Positions 48,024-55,745 of a stretch of DNA of 64,000 nucleotides are shown in pieces. The translations under genes were made by a program, and so were the position numbers. This DNA is from Thermomicrobium sp. 4228-Ro (GTDB taxonomy: Bacteria; Chloroflexota; Chloroflexia; Thermomicrobiales; Thermomicrobiaceae): the NCBI RefSeq assembly GCF_026241205.1, contig NZ_JAPFQM010000001.1, forward strand, positions 496,001-560,000. Reading direction: 5' to 3'. The notes beneath the pieces were generated by a model, which did not search any database, was not told the origin of the DNA, and was given only the letters and a program-made list of their open reading frames with translations. The number at the start of each line of letters is the position of its first letter. Positions within the stretch are counted from its first letter, which is position 1.

Positions 48024-49195
48024 ACAGCAAGCAGTTTCTCGCCGACCCGTGGCCAAGCGTATTCCCTCTCCACGAGTTCCCGCGCTGCACGCGCGAGCGA
48101 CCACCGCTGCTCTCGGTCAGCCAGCAGCTGGATCACTGCTTCAGCGAACGAGACCGGATCGTCAGCGAGAAGAAGGTGTATCCCGTGCTCCACGGCCAAG
48201 CCTTCGGCACCGATCCGCGTGGAGACCACCGGTCGTCCCGCGGCGAAAGCTTCCAGGATCTTGAGGCGAGTTCCGCTTCCCGAACGCAAGGGGACGACGA
48301 CGACGGTCGCGCGAGCGAGCCAGGGTTGCACGTCCGGTACCGTGCCAACCACATCGACGCCAGGCACATCAGCCAAACTGCACACCGATGCAGGCGGATC
48401 CATCCCCACCAGACTGCACCGTGCAGCGGGTCGAGCCGCACGGATTCGTGGCCAGATCTCGCGCACGAACCAGTGCACTGCGTCCACGTTCGGAAAATAC
48501 CGGTAGGTTCCGACGAACACCACGTGATCGGGCTCAGCCGAATCGACGTCCGGGAATGGAAAGCGATCGACATCGACTCCGTTGGGAACGACCACTACTG
48601 GCCGCTGCGACGTGCGAGCGATTTCCTCAGCATCCACCTGCGAGGTGGCCAAGCAGAAAGTAGCATGCCGCCAAGCAGTTTCCTCGTCTCGCCGCAAGCG
48701 ACGCGCCTCCCAGCGCAACCAGGTACGTCGCCACGGGGACACGTGCGCCGCTGTCCGCAGCAGGACTCGATACTCGACGTTGTGCGCATCGAGCACGAGG
48801 GGGAGCTGCTCGGCAATCGGCAAGAGCCCGAGCACGCTGTACTCCACCTGGACGACATCGTACACTGCCAAGTCTTCAGGCTGCACCGCGCGCTGCAGCG
48901 CCCTCGTGAAGGTCCAGTACTGTGCGGACTGACGGGTGAAGAGCGAACGCACCTGCAGCCACCGCTTCGACCATGACGGTGGTTCGCCCGGAACCCAACC
49001 AGCTCTCACGACCTTGACCGTCACAGGAGCCAACGCCTCGCAGGCGCGGCCGATCGCAGTCCCCCGTGGTGCGGCTGCGACCAGCGTTACCTCATGTTCC
49101 CTCGCCAGCGCCCGGACAAGATAGGCGATACGCAGTGCACCCCCAGTGTACGGCGGAATAGGCAAGAGCGGGGAAATGACGAGAATGCGCATCAC
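47990..49195 (-). CDS. Glycosyltransferase, family 4-like
   Basis: 401 residues, two Rossmann-like domains (GT-B fold). N-terminus ILVISPLLPIPPYTGGALR with the glycine loop, VVPNGVDVDRFPF, VFVGTYRYFPNVDAVHWF, and a nucleotide-sugar motif GSGTRLKILEAFAAGRPVVS. Donor and acceptor unknown; probably cell-surface polysaccharide or glycolipid. GTG 49195 or ATG 49192 start with AAAGG. Confidence 0.88.
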   Translation of the reverse strand: MMRILVISPLLPIPPYTGGALRIAYLVRALAREHEVTLVAAAPRGTAIGRACEALAPVTVKVVRAGWVPGEPPSWSKRWLQVRSLFTRQSAQYWTFTRALQRAVQPEDLAVYDVVQVEYSVLGLLPIAEQLPLVLDAHNVEYRVLLRTAAHVSPWRRTWLRWEARRLRRDEETAWRHATFCLATSQVDAEEIARTSQRPVVVVPNGVDVDRFPFPDVDSAEPDHVVFVGTYRYFPNVDAVHWFVREIWPRIRAARPAARCSLVGMDPPASVCSLADVPGVDVVGTVPDVQPWLARATVVVVPLRSGSGTRLKILEAFAAGRPVVSTRIGAEGLAVEHGIHLLLADDPVSFAEAVIQLLADREQRWSLARAARELVEREYAWPRVGEKLLAVYRELAAGGGR

Positions 49196-49330
49196 AGTCC
49201 TTTCGGAACTCCCATCGGATAAAACAGAAGATGCTGACCCTGAGTAGGCAGGAACTGCTCACTGGTCGAACGGTGCCATCGGCCAGTACCCTTCCAGGAA
49301 TGAGCACCGCGGCCCCTCGAGGAGGTCACG

Positions 49331-50314
49331 ATGTCAACACCCATTCCGTCAGGCAGCGGGCTACTCCGGCAGGCGCTCGCCCAACTGTACCCGCGTGGAG
49401 AAGTCTCGCTGAGCGTCGCCACGCCAGTACCAGCGCTCCAACAGCGAGCTTGGACGATTACCGTCCAGCGAAAGATCTCCGGCACCGTTCGTGAGCACCA
49501 CTTTCTCGCTTTGCTGCTCTCCTCCTCGAACGGCGTCGACCCAGCGTCAGCGTATGACCGGGCAGCACAGTGCGGCTTGCCCACCCCAACCATTCTCGCG
49601 CGTGCGGACGATGCGGAGCATGTTCTGCTCCTCTGTGCACCGCCTCCCGGCGTGACGATCGAGTACATTCTGCGCCACGCGACTGCCCCCTGGAAGGTGA
49701 GCGCCGCAGCAGTCAGTGTGGCCCGTTTTCTCGTGGAACTGCACCAATGTTCTCCCGATGCGCTGGGTTTGGCTTCCTCGATGCCGGACGCGACGGAACA
49801 CCGGCTCGGACAGCTCCGTGTCGATGCAGCGGACTACCCCGCACCGATACGGTCGATACTCGACCGGATGCTCGATTGGATCGACCGGCAGCTCGTGCGT
49901 GATGCACCGCTCGCACCGACCCTCAACCCAGTTCGTCTCGCTGCACTTTTCACGACAGGCGGCGACATCGACTGTGTGCTCGGTTGGGAGCATCTTGCCC
50001 TGCGCTCCCCGGCTGACGACATCGCCGACCTGGTGTCGGGAATGCAGCACTTCGATCAGGCTGTCCGCGAACAGTTCGTTTCGGTGGTGACAGCAGCGTA
50101 TGTGCAGCGGTCCACTGCGCCGCTGCAGGATACTCCAGCGCGAGTGCTTCTCGCCCATCTCGAGCGGATGGTGATCGTCACCTCGGCGCGCGCCTCGCGC
50201 GCCGCGGAAACCACGTCGATGCCGAACGAAGGAATGACCGTTGCGCTGCAGCGAGCATTCCGTGCAGCGCAAAACGGCCTTACCGCCTTGGCTCGTCACG
50301 ACTTCACACCGTGA
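49331..50314 (+). CDS. APH-fold kinase-like protein with degenerate active site
   Basis: 327 residues. The order of segments follows aminoglycoside/choline phosphotransferases: an N-lobe, then [18 protein letters not shown], then the place where HGDFHPGN and IDWE should stand. Here these read [10 protein letters not shown] and [19 protein letters not shown], so the catalytic Asp/Asn and Mg-binding Asp are lost. It could be a pseudokinase. Strong SD (GAGGAGG). The assignment rests on spacing and the VLGWEH/DDIADL similarity and is moderate. Confidence 0.55.
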   Translation: MSTPIPSGSGLLRQALAQLYPRGEVSLSVATPVPALQQRAWTITVQRKISGTVREHHFLALLLSSSNGVDPASAYDRAAQCGLPTPTILARADDAEHVLLLCAPPPGVTIEYILRHATAPWKVSAAAVSVARFLVELHQCSPDALGLASSMPDATEHRLGQLRVDAADYPAPIRSILDRMLDWIDRQLVRDAPLAPTLNPVRLAALFTTGGDIDCVLGWEHLALRSPADDIADLVSGMQHFDQAVREQFVSVVTAAYVQRSTAPLQDTPARVLLAHLERMVIVTSARASRAAETTSMPNEGMTVALQRAFRAAQNGLTALARHDFTP

Positions 50315-51332
50315 CGGGCTCCTCGATGGCATCGCGGACGGAACGTATGCGCCGTACGACGTCGGCGAGCGTCGTCGGGTCGATCGACTGCCGACCGTCC
50401 ACCAGTGCTGCCTCCGGCTCGATATGGACTTCGACGATCAGTCCATGGGCTCCCGCCGCGATCGCTGCGAGCGACATGGCTGGCACCAGTTCGCGCAAAC
50501 CGGTGCCGTGGCTCGGATCGACGATCACCGGCAGGTGACTGAGCTGGCGCACGAGCGGCACAGCGTTGAGGTCCAGCATGAAACGAGTCGCCGGATCGAA
50601 ACCGCGCACGCCCCGCTCGCACAACACCACCTGGTCGTTGCCACCAGCCAGTAAGTACTCGGCAGCCAGGAGCCATTCCTCGACGGTCGCAGCGAAGCCG
50701 CGCTTGAGCAGCACCGGCTTTCCCGTCGCCGCTACTTTGCGCAGCAAGGCGAAATTCATCATGTTCCGACTGCCGATCTGCAACACGTCGGCATACTGTG
50801 CCACGAGCTCGACGTGCTCGGTATCGAGCACCTCGGTCACGATCGGTAAGCCGGTACGTTCGCGCGCCTCGGCCAGGAGTTCCAGGCCGCGTTCACCGAG
50901 CCCCTGAAAACTGTACGGGGAGGTGCGCGGCTTGAACGCACCTCCCCGGAGAAGCGTCGCCCCGGCTTCGCGTACCGCCTCGGCCGTGCGGATGAGCTGC
51001 TCCCGCGACTCGACCGTGCAGGGGCCTGCGATGACGACCGGGTCTCGTCCCCCGATGCGGACTGAACCCACCTGCACGACCGTTCCCTCCGGCCGCACAG
51101 CGCGCGCAGCGAGCCGATACGCTTTCCCGCTCGCCACAACCGCCTCGACGATCGGCAAGCGAGCGAGATCGTCGGCGAACGCCTCCGGGAGCCCGCGGCC
51201 GTTGATCCCGATCACCGGCACCCCACCATCCGTCAGCACCGTGACCTCGAGCCCGTAGTCCCGGAGCACCGTGACCAGCCTCTGCCGCTCATGGGGATCC
51301 GCATCGGAGCGAAGCCGGAGAATCATCGCCAT
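50304..51332 (-). CDS. aroF: 3-deoxy-D-arabino-heptulosonate-7-phosphate synthase (DAHP synthase, type I beta with N-terminal regulatory domain)
   Basis: First enzyme of the shikimate pathway (PEP + erythrose-4-P). N-terminal ferredoxin-like ACT-type domain (about 1-70; [14 protein letters not shown]) that in Thermotoga-type enzymes gives Tyr/Phe feedback, then the barrel: [40 protein letters not shown] and [11 protein letters not shown]. 342 residues. ATG start behind GGGAGG. Expression is probably also controlled by attenuation in the leader (51366-51564). Confidence 0.95.
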   Translation of the reverse strand: MAMILRLRSDADPHERQRLVTVLRDYGLEVTVLTDGGVPVIGINGRGLPEAFADDLARLPIVEAVVASGKAYRLAARAVRPEGTVVQVGSVRIGGRDPVVIAGPCTVESREQLIRTAEAVREAGATLLRGGAFKPRTSPYSFQGLGERGLELLAEARERTGLPIVTEVLDTEHVELVAQYADVLQIGSRNMMNFALLRKVAATGKPVLLKRGFAATVEEWLLAAEYLLAGGNDQVVLCERGVRGFDPATRFMLDLNAVPLVRQLSHLPVIVDPSHGTGLRELVPAMSLAAIAAGAHGLIVEVHIEPEAALVDGRQSIDPTTLADVVRRIRSVRDAIEEPVTV

Positions 51333-51365
51333 TGCCTCCCTTCCCGTGTTCCCATTGACCTTCCC

Positions 51366-51403
51366 ACAAAACGAAGCGAGCAGAGGCTCGTACCCCTGCT
51401 CGC
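51366..51403 (-). terminator. Terminator-like hairpin in aroF leader
   Basis: Perfect 8-bp stem GCGAGCAG/CTGCTCGC (51403-51396 with 51383-51376), 12-base loop, followed on the minus strand by TTCGTTTTGTGGG. It lies about 35 bases before the aroF start and leaves the GGGAGG site free. Confidence 0.6.
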
Positions 51404-51432
51404 CGGCGTCACTGGCTTGTCGGGCTACGGGT

Positions 51433-51525
51433 TCAGCGCTTCAGCACCCAGCGCCCCGCCAGCAACGCCGGCGGGCTAAAGTAGTACGCAAACCAGACCT
51501 GGTGCTGAAGCAGACAACTACCCAT
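51433..51525 (-). CDS. Aromatic-rich leader peptide of aroF
   Basis: A 30-codon ORF (ATG 51525-51523, TGA 51435-51433). Aromatic codons sit at positions 11 (Trp), 12 (Phe), 14 and 15 (Tyr), 16 (Phe) and 26 (Trp); the core is VWFAYYF. The start lies only 4-5 bases after the expected transcript start, so it would be translated leaderless. Six aromatics in 30 residues and the location directly before a DAHP synthase fit a ribosome-stalling attenuator. Confidence 0.65.
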   Translation of the reverse strand: MGSCLLQHQVWFAYYFSPPALLAGRWVLKR

Positions 51526-51535
51526 AGCAATTGCC

Positions 51536-51564
51536 ACTATAAGCAGCTTCACTGTGCTTGTCAA
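51536..51564 (-). promoter_or_regulatory. Strong sigma70-type promoter of aroF leader
   Basis: TTGACA (51564-51559), 17-base spacer, TATAGT (51541-51536) on the minus strand; nearly consensus. Confidence 0.75.
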
Positions 51565-51691
51565 GAGTCAAGAAGCGCGTGACTTTGTCCTCTCGATCCG
51601 ACTGAAGACGAGGCGCCGAGACGCACCTACGCGCCCGCTACCAGCAACCACATACCACCTACTGAACTTCCTACCAACCGTACAGTGCAAC

Positions 51692-52807
51692 TCAATCGAA
51701 GACGAGTACACCGCGGATCAAACGTCCCTCTTCGAGATCGATGAATGCCTGATTGATCTCATCCAGCCGGTAGCGCTTCGTCACGAGTTCGTCCAGCTTG
51801 AGCTTGCCCTCCCGGTACAAACCGAGGAGCTTGGGAATGTCCACACGCGGCACATTATGTCCGAAGATGGTGCCAACGATCTCCTTCGCGAGCAGCATGA
51901 AATCGTACGGCGTGATATTCATTCGCTCGATCCGCCGATCCGAGGCCCCGACGATAACTGTCCGACCAGCCTTGCGCGTGGCCCGCACGCCTTGACCGAT
52001 GATCTCGGCGGTGACAAGCGAGACTGTCAGAAGGACAGCGTCGGCTCCTACCCCATGGGTGATGTCCAGTACCCGCTGGACCGGATCCTCACGCGATGCA
52101 TTGATCATGTGCGTGGCACCGAACTCCTTGGCCTTCTCCAGCTTCCAGTCCACGAGATCGATGGCGATCACCTTCTCGGCACCCGCCATCGCTGCCCCTT
52201 GCACCGCGTTCATCCCCACGCCACCGGTGCCGAAGATGGCGACCGTCTCGCCGGGACGCACCCGTGCCCGGTTGACCGCCGCACCCCACCCGGTCGGGAC
52301 GGCGCAGCCGACCAGACAGGCTCGGTCGAGCGGCAGATCGGGGTCGATCTTGATCACCGAGTCGACCGGGCAGACCGTGTACTCGCTGAACGCCGACACC
52401 AGCGCGAACTGGGCGATGTCCTCACCGCGCTGGTTGTGCATGCGGAACGTTCCGTCGAGCTGCGTCCCCTGCCCGATGAGGATCCCGCGATCGCAAATCG
52501 CGCCCAACCCGCTCAAGCACCAGCGGCACTTGCCGCAGGCAGGAATGTAGCAGAGCACGACATGGTCGCCCGGCTTGACTTCGCTGACGCCGGGGCCGAC
52601 CTTCTCGATGATCCCAGCCCCCTCGTGGCCGACGACCATCGGATAGCGAACCGGCGCCTCACCCTTGGCGAAGTGCCAATCGGAGTGACAGAGGCCGGTC
52701 GCCACCAGCTTCACGAGGACTTCGCCCTCTTTCGGCTCGTCGAGCTCCAACTCCTCGATGGTGAACGATCGTGTCGGACCGTAGAGCACTGCCGCCCGCG
52801 TCTTCAT
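51692..52807 (-). CDS. Zinc-dependent alcohol dehydrogenase (class III-like)
   Basis: About 371 residues. Catalytic zinc region GLCHSDWHFAKG, VGHEGAGIIEKVG; structural zinc CGKCRWCLSG...C; NAD Rossmann GTGGVGMNAVQGAAMAGA. ATG 52807 (MKTRAAVLYGP) follows GGGAAGGTG; the frame is open further upstream but is not conserved there. Substrate unknown; NDMA- or NAD-dependent alcohol oxidation is possible. Confidence 0.92.
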   Translation of the reverse strand: MKTRAAVLYGPTRSFTIEELELDEPKEGEVLVKLVATGLCHSDWHFAKGEAPVRYPMVVGHEGAGIIEKVGPGVSEVKPGDHVVLCYIPACGKCRWCLSGLGAICDRGILIGQGTQLDGTFRMHNQRGEDIAQFALVSAFSEYTVCPVDSVIKIDPDLPLDRACLVGCAVPTGWGAAVNRARVRPGETVAIFGTGGVGMNAVQGAAMAGAEKVIAIDLVDWKLEKAKEFGATHMINASREDPVQRVLDITHGVGADAVLLTVSLVTAEIIGQGVRATRKAGRTVIVGASDRRIERMNITPYDFMLLAKEIVGTIFGHNVPRVDIPKLLGLYREGKLKLDELVTKRYRLDEINQAFIDLEEGRLIRGVLVFD

Positions 52808-52863
52808 CCCGACACCTTCCCGATACTCAACCTTTAGACATGAAAAGAACGTATCCGAATCGT

Positions 52864-52892
52864 ACGCTAGCATGCGGCATACGGATAGTCAA
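52864..52892 (-). promoter_or_regulatory. Promoter of alcohol dehydrogenase gene
   Basis: TTGACT (52892-52887), 17-base spacer, TAGCGT (52869-52864), about 57 bases before the ATG. Confidence 0.5.
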
Positions 52893-53034
52893 CGACAGCG
52901 TTCGACAATTCTGAACCCGAGAACCCGCCGTCTAAGCGGCTCGCTGCGCGTGGACAGTTGTTGGGTCCTCCCCCCTGGACACTCGCTCCGTGTAGACTGC
53001 GGTACACCGCGCTCTTCGGCGGTGTTCGGTTCTG

Positions 53035-53062
53035 TTCAGTCCCGGCACCGTTCGGTTATGCT
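53035..53062 (+). promoter_or_regulatory. Possible promoter of MetE-like gene
   Basis: TTCAGT (53035-53040), 16-base spacer, TATGCT (53057-53062). Weak. Confidence 0.25.
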
Positions 53063-53120
53063 TGGAGCGAATGCGAGCCGGGTGCCGAACGCGGCAGCAG
53101 CTGAAAGGATGGGGGAACCG

Positions 53121-54212
53121 GTGTACTACCGCAGTGATGTCGTCGGGAGCCTGCTCAGGCCAGCGTATCTCACCGAGGCGCGTCAGAAGTACGAGGCTGG
53201 CGAAATGAGTGCTGCCGAGTTCAAACGGATCGAAGACCGAGCGGTCGATGAGGCGATCAAGCTCCAAGAAGACGCCGGGCTAGAAGTCGTCACCGACGGT
53301 GAGCAACGTCGGTACGCGTTCTTTGGTCACCTCGTCGAAGCGATGGAGGGTTTCGACAAGTTCGGCGGGTGGGCCATTCCCTTCCGCGACGAGCAGGGGA
53401 ACGAGAACATCGTCCGTCGCCCGATCGTCGTCGAGAAGCTCCGCTGGAAGCGCAATATGTGCGCTGAGGAATTCACCTACCTCCGCGCTCGCACCAATCG
53501 GATCGGGAAGGTGACGCTTATCAGCACGATGCAAGCGGCCGTCTACTGGGACAAGAACAAGTCAACGGGCGCGTACCCGACGATCGAGAGTTACCTCGCC
53601 GATATCGTCGATATCACGCGGCGCGAGATCGAGGAGCTTATCCGGCTGGGCTGCACCTACATCCAGATCGATGCCCCGCAGTACGCTGCACTGCTCGATC
53701 CCAAGATCCGCGAGGGCTACCGCTTGCGTGGCATCGATCCGGACACGATCGTCGACCAGACGATCGAACTCGATAACGCGGTCCTCGACGGGTTCGACAA
53801 ACAGGGAATCGTCTTCGGCCTGCATATCTGCCGTGGTAACAACCAGAGCATGTTCTACGCATCGGGTGGCTACGATCCGATTGCCGAAAAGGTCTTCCGC
53901 AAGACGAAGTTCCATCGCTTCCTCCTCGAGTACGATGACGAGCGCTCAGGAACCTTCGAGCCGCTTCGCTTCGTCCCCGAAGACCGCGTGGTGGTGCTGG
54001 GACTGGTGACGACCAAGAAGATGCGGGTGGAAAGCGAGGACGAAATCATACAGCGGATCAAGGAAGCGACCAAGTACATCCCGCTCGAGCGACTCGCCCT
54101 CAGTCCGCAGTGCGGTTTCGCCTCCACTTGGGAAGGGAACCGCATCACACCGGTGGTTCAGCAGCAGAAGCTGGAACTCGTCGCACGGGTCGCCAAGGCC
54201 GTCTGGGGTTGA
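53121..54212 (+). CDS. Cobalamin-independent methionine synthase II-like protein (MetE C-terminal domain)
   Basis: 363 residues; single MetE-type barrel without the N-terminal half of full MetE. N-terminus YYRSDVVGSLLRPAYLTEAR; zinc ligands in FGLHICRGNN (His, Cys) and LSPQCGFAS (Cys). The protein may methylate or demethylate a different acceptor than homocysteine. GTG 53121 agrees with the family N-terminus; ATG 53109 is an alternative. No adjacent methionine genes. Confidence 0.88.
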   Translation: MYYRSDVVGSLLRPAYLTEARQKYEAGEMSAAEFKRIEDRAVDEAIKLQEDAGLEVVTDGEQRRYAFFGHLVEAMEGFDKFGGWAIPFRDEQGNENIVRRPIVVEKLRWKRNMCAEEFTYLRARTNRIGKVTLISTMQAAVYWDKNKSTGAYPTIESYLADIVDITRREIEELIRLGCTYIQIDAPQYAALLDPKIREGYRLRGIDPDTIVDQTIELDNAVLDGFDKQGIVFGLHICRGNNQSMFYASGGYDPIAEKVFRKTKFHRFLLEYDDERSGTFEPLRFVPEDRVVVLGLVTTKKMRVESEDEIIQRIKEATKYIPLERLALSPQCGFASTWEGNRITPVVQQQKLELVARVAKAVWG

Positions 54213-54233
54213 TCGCTGGCTACACGATGATGC

Positions 54234-54261
54234 GACCCACGGAGCGCGTGCTCCGTGGGTC
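54234..54261. terminator. Hairpin between convergent genes
   Basis: Perfect 12-bp stem (54234-54245 with 54250-54261), GCGT loop, located between the MetE-like and DUF4349 stops. No T-tract in either direction. Confidence 0.5.
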
Positions 54262-54266
54262 ATCGC

Positions 54267-55253
54267 TCATCGTCGCTGGAGAACGCCGTCCTGGTGTTCG
54301 CCATCGAAGAGTGCACTGCCGGTCCGCATCGGTGACACGATGCGCCGGAGCAGCCAGCCAGCTACCGTGAAAAGCAGCGCAGCCGGAGCAGCGACCCCCA
54401 ACCAACGTCCACCGAATCGAGCCAGCGCGACCAGTTCCTGTAGGCCCGCCTGCCATCCCTCACCGAAGGCTGCCACGACTCGTCGCCACACGGACGTCTC
54501 AGCGCCCTGGAACGCGATCGTGACGCGAGCCATCCGCCGCCGGTCAGCCAACCAGCGCTGCTGTCCTTCCAGACGCTCGATCTCCGAACGGATCCGTCTC
54601 AACTCTTCCTCGATGCGCAGCACGTCATGCACGTGCTCAGCACGTTCCAAGAGTGCGAGGTACCGCTCTTCGCTCCTGCGGGCTGCCGAGAGCCTCGCTT
54701 CGAGGTCGAGCACCTCACCGGTGACATCTCGTTCCCGGTAGGAAGAACCGATGACAGTACGCACAACCGGTAGCGACCGGATCCGTTCGATGACTGCCGT
54801 CACACGCTCGGCCGGGACCGCGAGAACGGCTTGCCCGAACGGGAGCGAACGCTCGAGGGCGAGTTCGAGCGTCAGCACGAACCCTCCGGCTTCCCGGGCG
54901 AGCCGTTCGATCTGTGCCGCCGTCTCGGTGATATCGGACACGATCAACCGGACCGTCGCCTCTGCGATCACGGCCCGGTCATGGCTCTCCGGGGCCAGCC
55001 CTTCGAGCGACGCGGGACGGCTCTCGGCTGGAGCGCTCAACCGCACCGCACCGACCTCGTACGGGTCATCCTCCAGTGCGAGCCGCGCCCGTCCTTCGCT
55101 GTCTACGTCGAACAACCGATCCGTTTTGTCCCGGCGAGGGAGCCTGTTCGTCCATCCCTGACCGTGGATGCGACGGGACAGAAAACCCAAAACCACAGCG
55201 AGACAGGTGGCGACGACCCACCCGAGCGTGTTGACGAGGCTCGATCGCGGCAT
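54267..55253 (-). CDS. DUF4349 membrane-anchored protein
   Basis: About 328 residues. N-terminal membrane helix (about 8-26), a long soluble part with ETAAQIERLAREAGGFVL, SSYRERDVTGEVLDLEARL, coiled-coil LRIEEELRRIRSEIERLEGQ, and a C-terminal helix. Pattern of DUF4349. Function unknown; likely envelope. ATG 55253 behind CGGAG. Confidence 0.8.
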   Translation of the reverse strand: MPRSSLVNTLGWVVATCLAVVLGFLSRRIHGQGWTNRLPRRDKTDRLFDVDSEGRARLALEDDPYEVGAVRLSAPAESRPASLEGLAPESHDRAVIAEATVRLIVSDITETAAQIERLAREAGGFVLTLELALERSLPFGQAVLAVPAERVTAVIERIRSLPVVRTVIGSSYRERDVTGEVLDLEARLSAARRSEERYLALLERAEHVHDVLRIEEELRRIRSEIERLEGQQRWLADRRRMARVTIAFQGAETSVWRRVVAAFGEGWQAGLQELVALARFGGRWLGVAAPAALLFTVAGWLLRRIVSPMRTGSALFDGEHQDGVLQRR

Positions 55254-55315
55254 CACACACTCCGTGCTGCGCAACGTGCGAACGGGATTCGACCGACCCT
55301 GACTATACCGAACGA

Positions 55316-55540
55316 TCAACGGCGAAACAAGAGGTTGAGGATGATCGTCAGGATGAGACTGAGAAGGAGCATGGTCATGAGGGGGATATAGAGGGTGAAG
55401 TTGCCACGCTGGTAGACGATGTCGCCAGGGAGCCGGCCGAGAAATGGCACGCGGCCAGCGAGCAGCAGCAGCACACCGATGCCGACGATGAGGAGCCCCA
55501 TCAGGACGAGCATACGGCCGAGCGTCTGCAAGGCATCCAT
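55316..55540 (-). CDS. DUF2905 two-helix membrane protein
   Basis: 74 residues. DALQTLGRMLVLMGLLIVGIG then LGRLPGDIVYQRGNFTLYIP and a second helix; the PGDI motif between two helices is the DUF2905 signature. ATG 55540 with GAGGGAG upstream. Function unknown. Confidence 0.88.
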   Translation of the reverse strand: MDALQTLGRMLVLMGLLIVGIGVLLLLAGRVPFLGRLPGDIVYQRGNFTLYIPLMTMLLLSLILTIILNLLFRR

Positions 55541-55556
55541 GGTTCTCCCTCGCTCG

Positions 55557-55688
55557 TCAGGAGCGACGCTGTCCGAACAGTTCCCCGAGATGTGCCGCAA
55601 GGTCGAAGATCAGCATGAACAGAAACGGTACGAGAAAGACCAACACGGCAAGCAGGACGAGCTTTGCAATTTCCGCAATGGTCTCCAT
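55557..55688 (-). CDS. 43-residue single-helix membrane protein
   Basis: Short ORF from ATG 55688 (GGGAGAGGG seven bases upstream) to TGA 55557. METIAEIAKLVLLAV begins a helix of about 25 hydrophobic residues ending ...MLIFDLAAHLGELFG. It lies 16 bases upstream of DUF2905 on the same strand and probably shares its transcript. Not a known family that I recognise. Confidence 0.55.
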   Translation of the reverse strand: METIAEIAKLVLLAVLVFLVPFLFMLIFDLAAHLGELFGQRRS

Positions 55689-55745
55689 CGCCCTCTCCCC
55701 GCGAGAAGAGTGCGGGGGAGCCCGCCATGGGCCCCCCGATCCGCC

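Larger units (their letters stand above)
51333..51530 (-). ncRNA. Structured 5' leader of aroF (putative attenuator)
   Basis: Predicted transcript start near 51529. The leader holds a leader-peptide ORF (51433-51525) and an 11-bp hairpin (51501-51511 with 51438-51448) enclosing a 6-bp hairpin (51470-51475 with 51455-51460). A terminator-like hairpin (51396-51403 with 51376-51383) follows, with a T-rich stretch after it. A ten-pair alternative, 51464-51473 with 51401-51410, would disturb the base of the terminator. No T-box, riboswitch or other known class was recognised. Confidence 0.6.
52808..53120. other. Divergent intergenic region, alcohol dehydrogenase / MetE-like
   Basis: No protein gene seen. 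It contains a promoter for each direction, and an inverted repeat at 53004-53010/53019-53025. Confidence 0.45.

Noticed and set aside
51343-51530. aroF leader could be an IS200/IS605 (omega RNA) or other non-autonomous mobile-element remnant
   Set aside because: No TnpB or TnpA fragment, no target-site duplication, and the hairpins are better explained with the aromatic leader ORF and aroF. Still possible; a BLASTN search for other copies would decide.
51333-51530. T-box or cobalamin riboswitch in the same leader
   Set aside because: No AGGGUGGNACCGCG-like T-box core; a short AGCCAGTGAC piece resembles part of a B12 box but the rest is missing.
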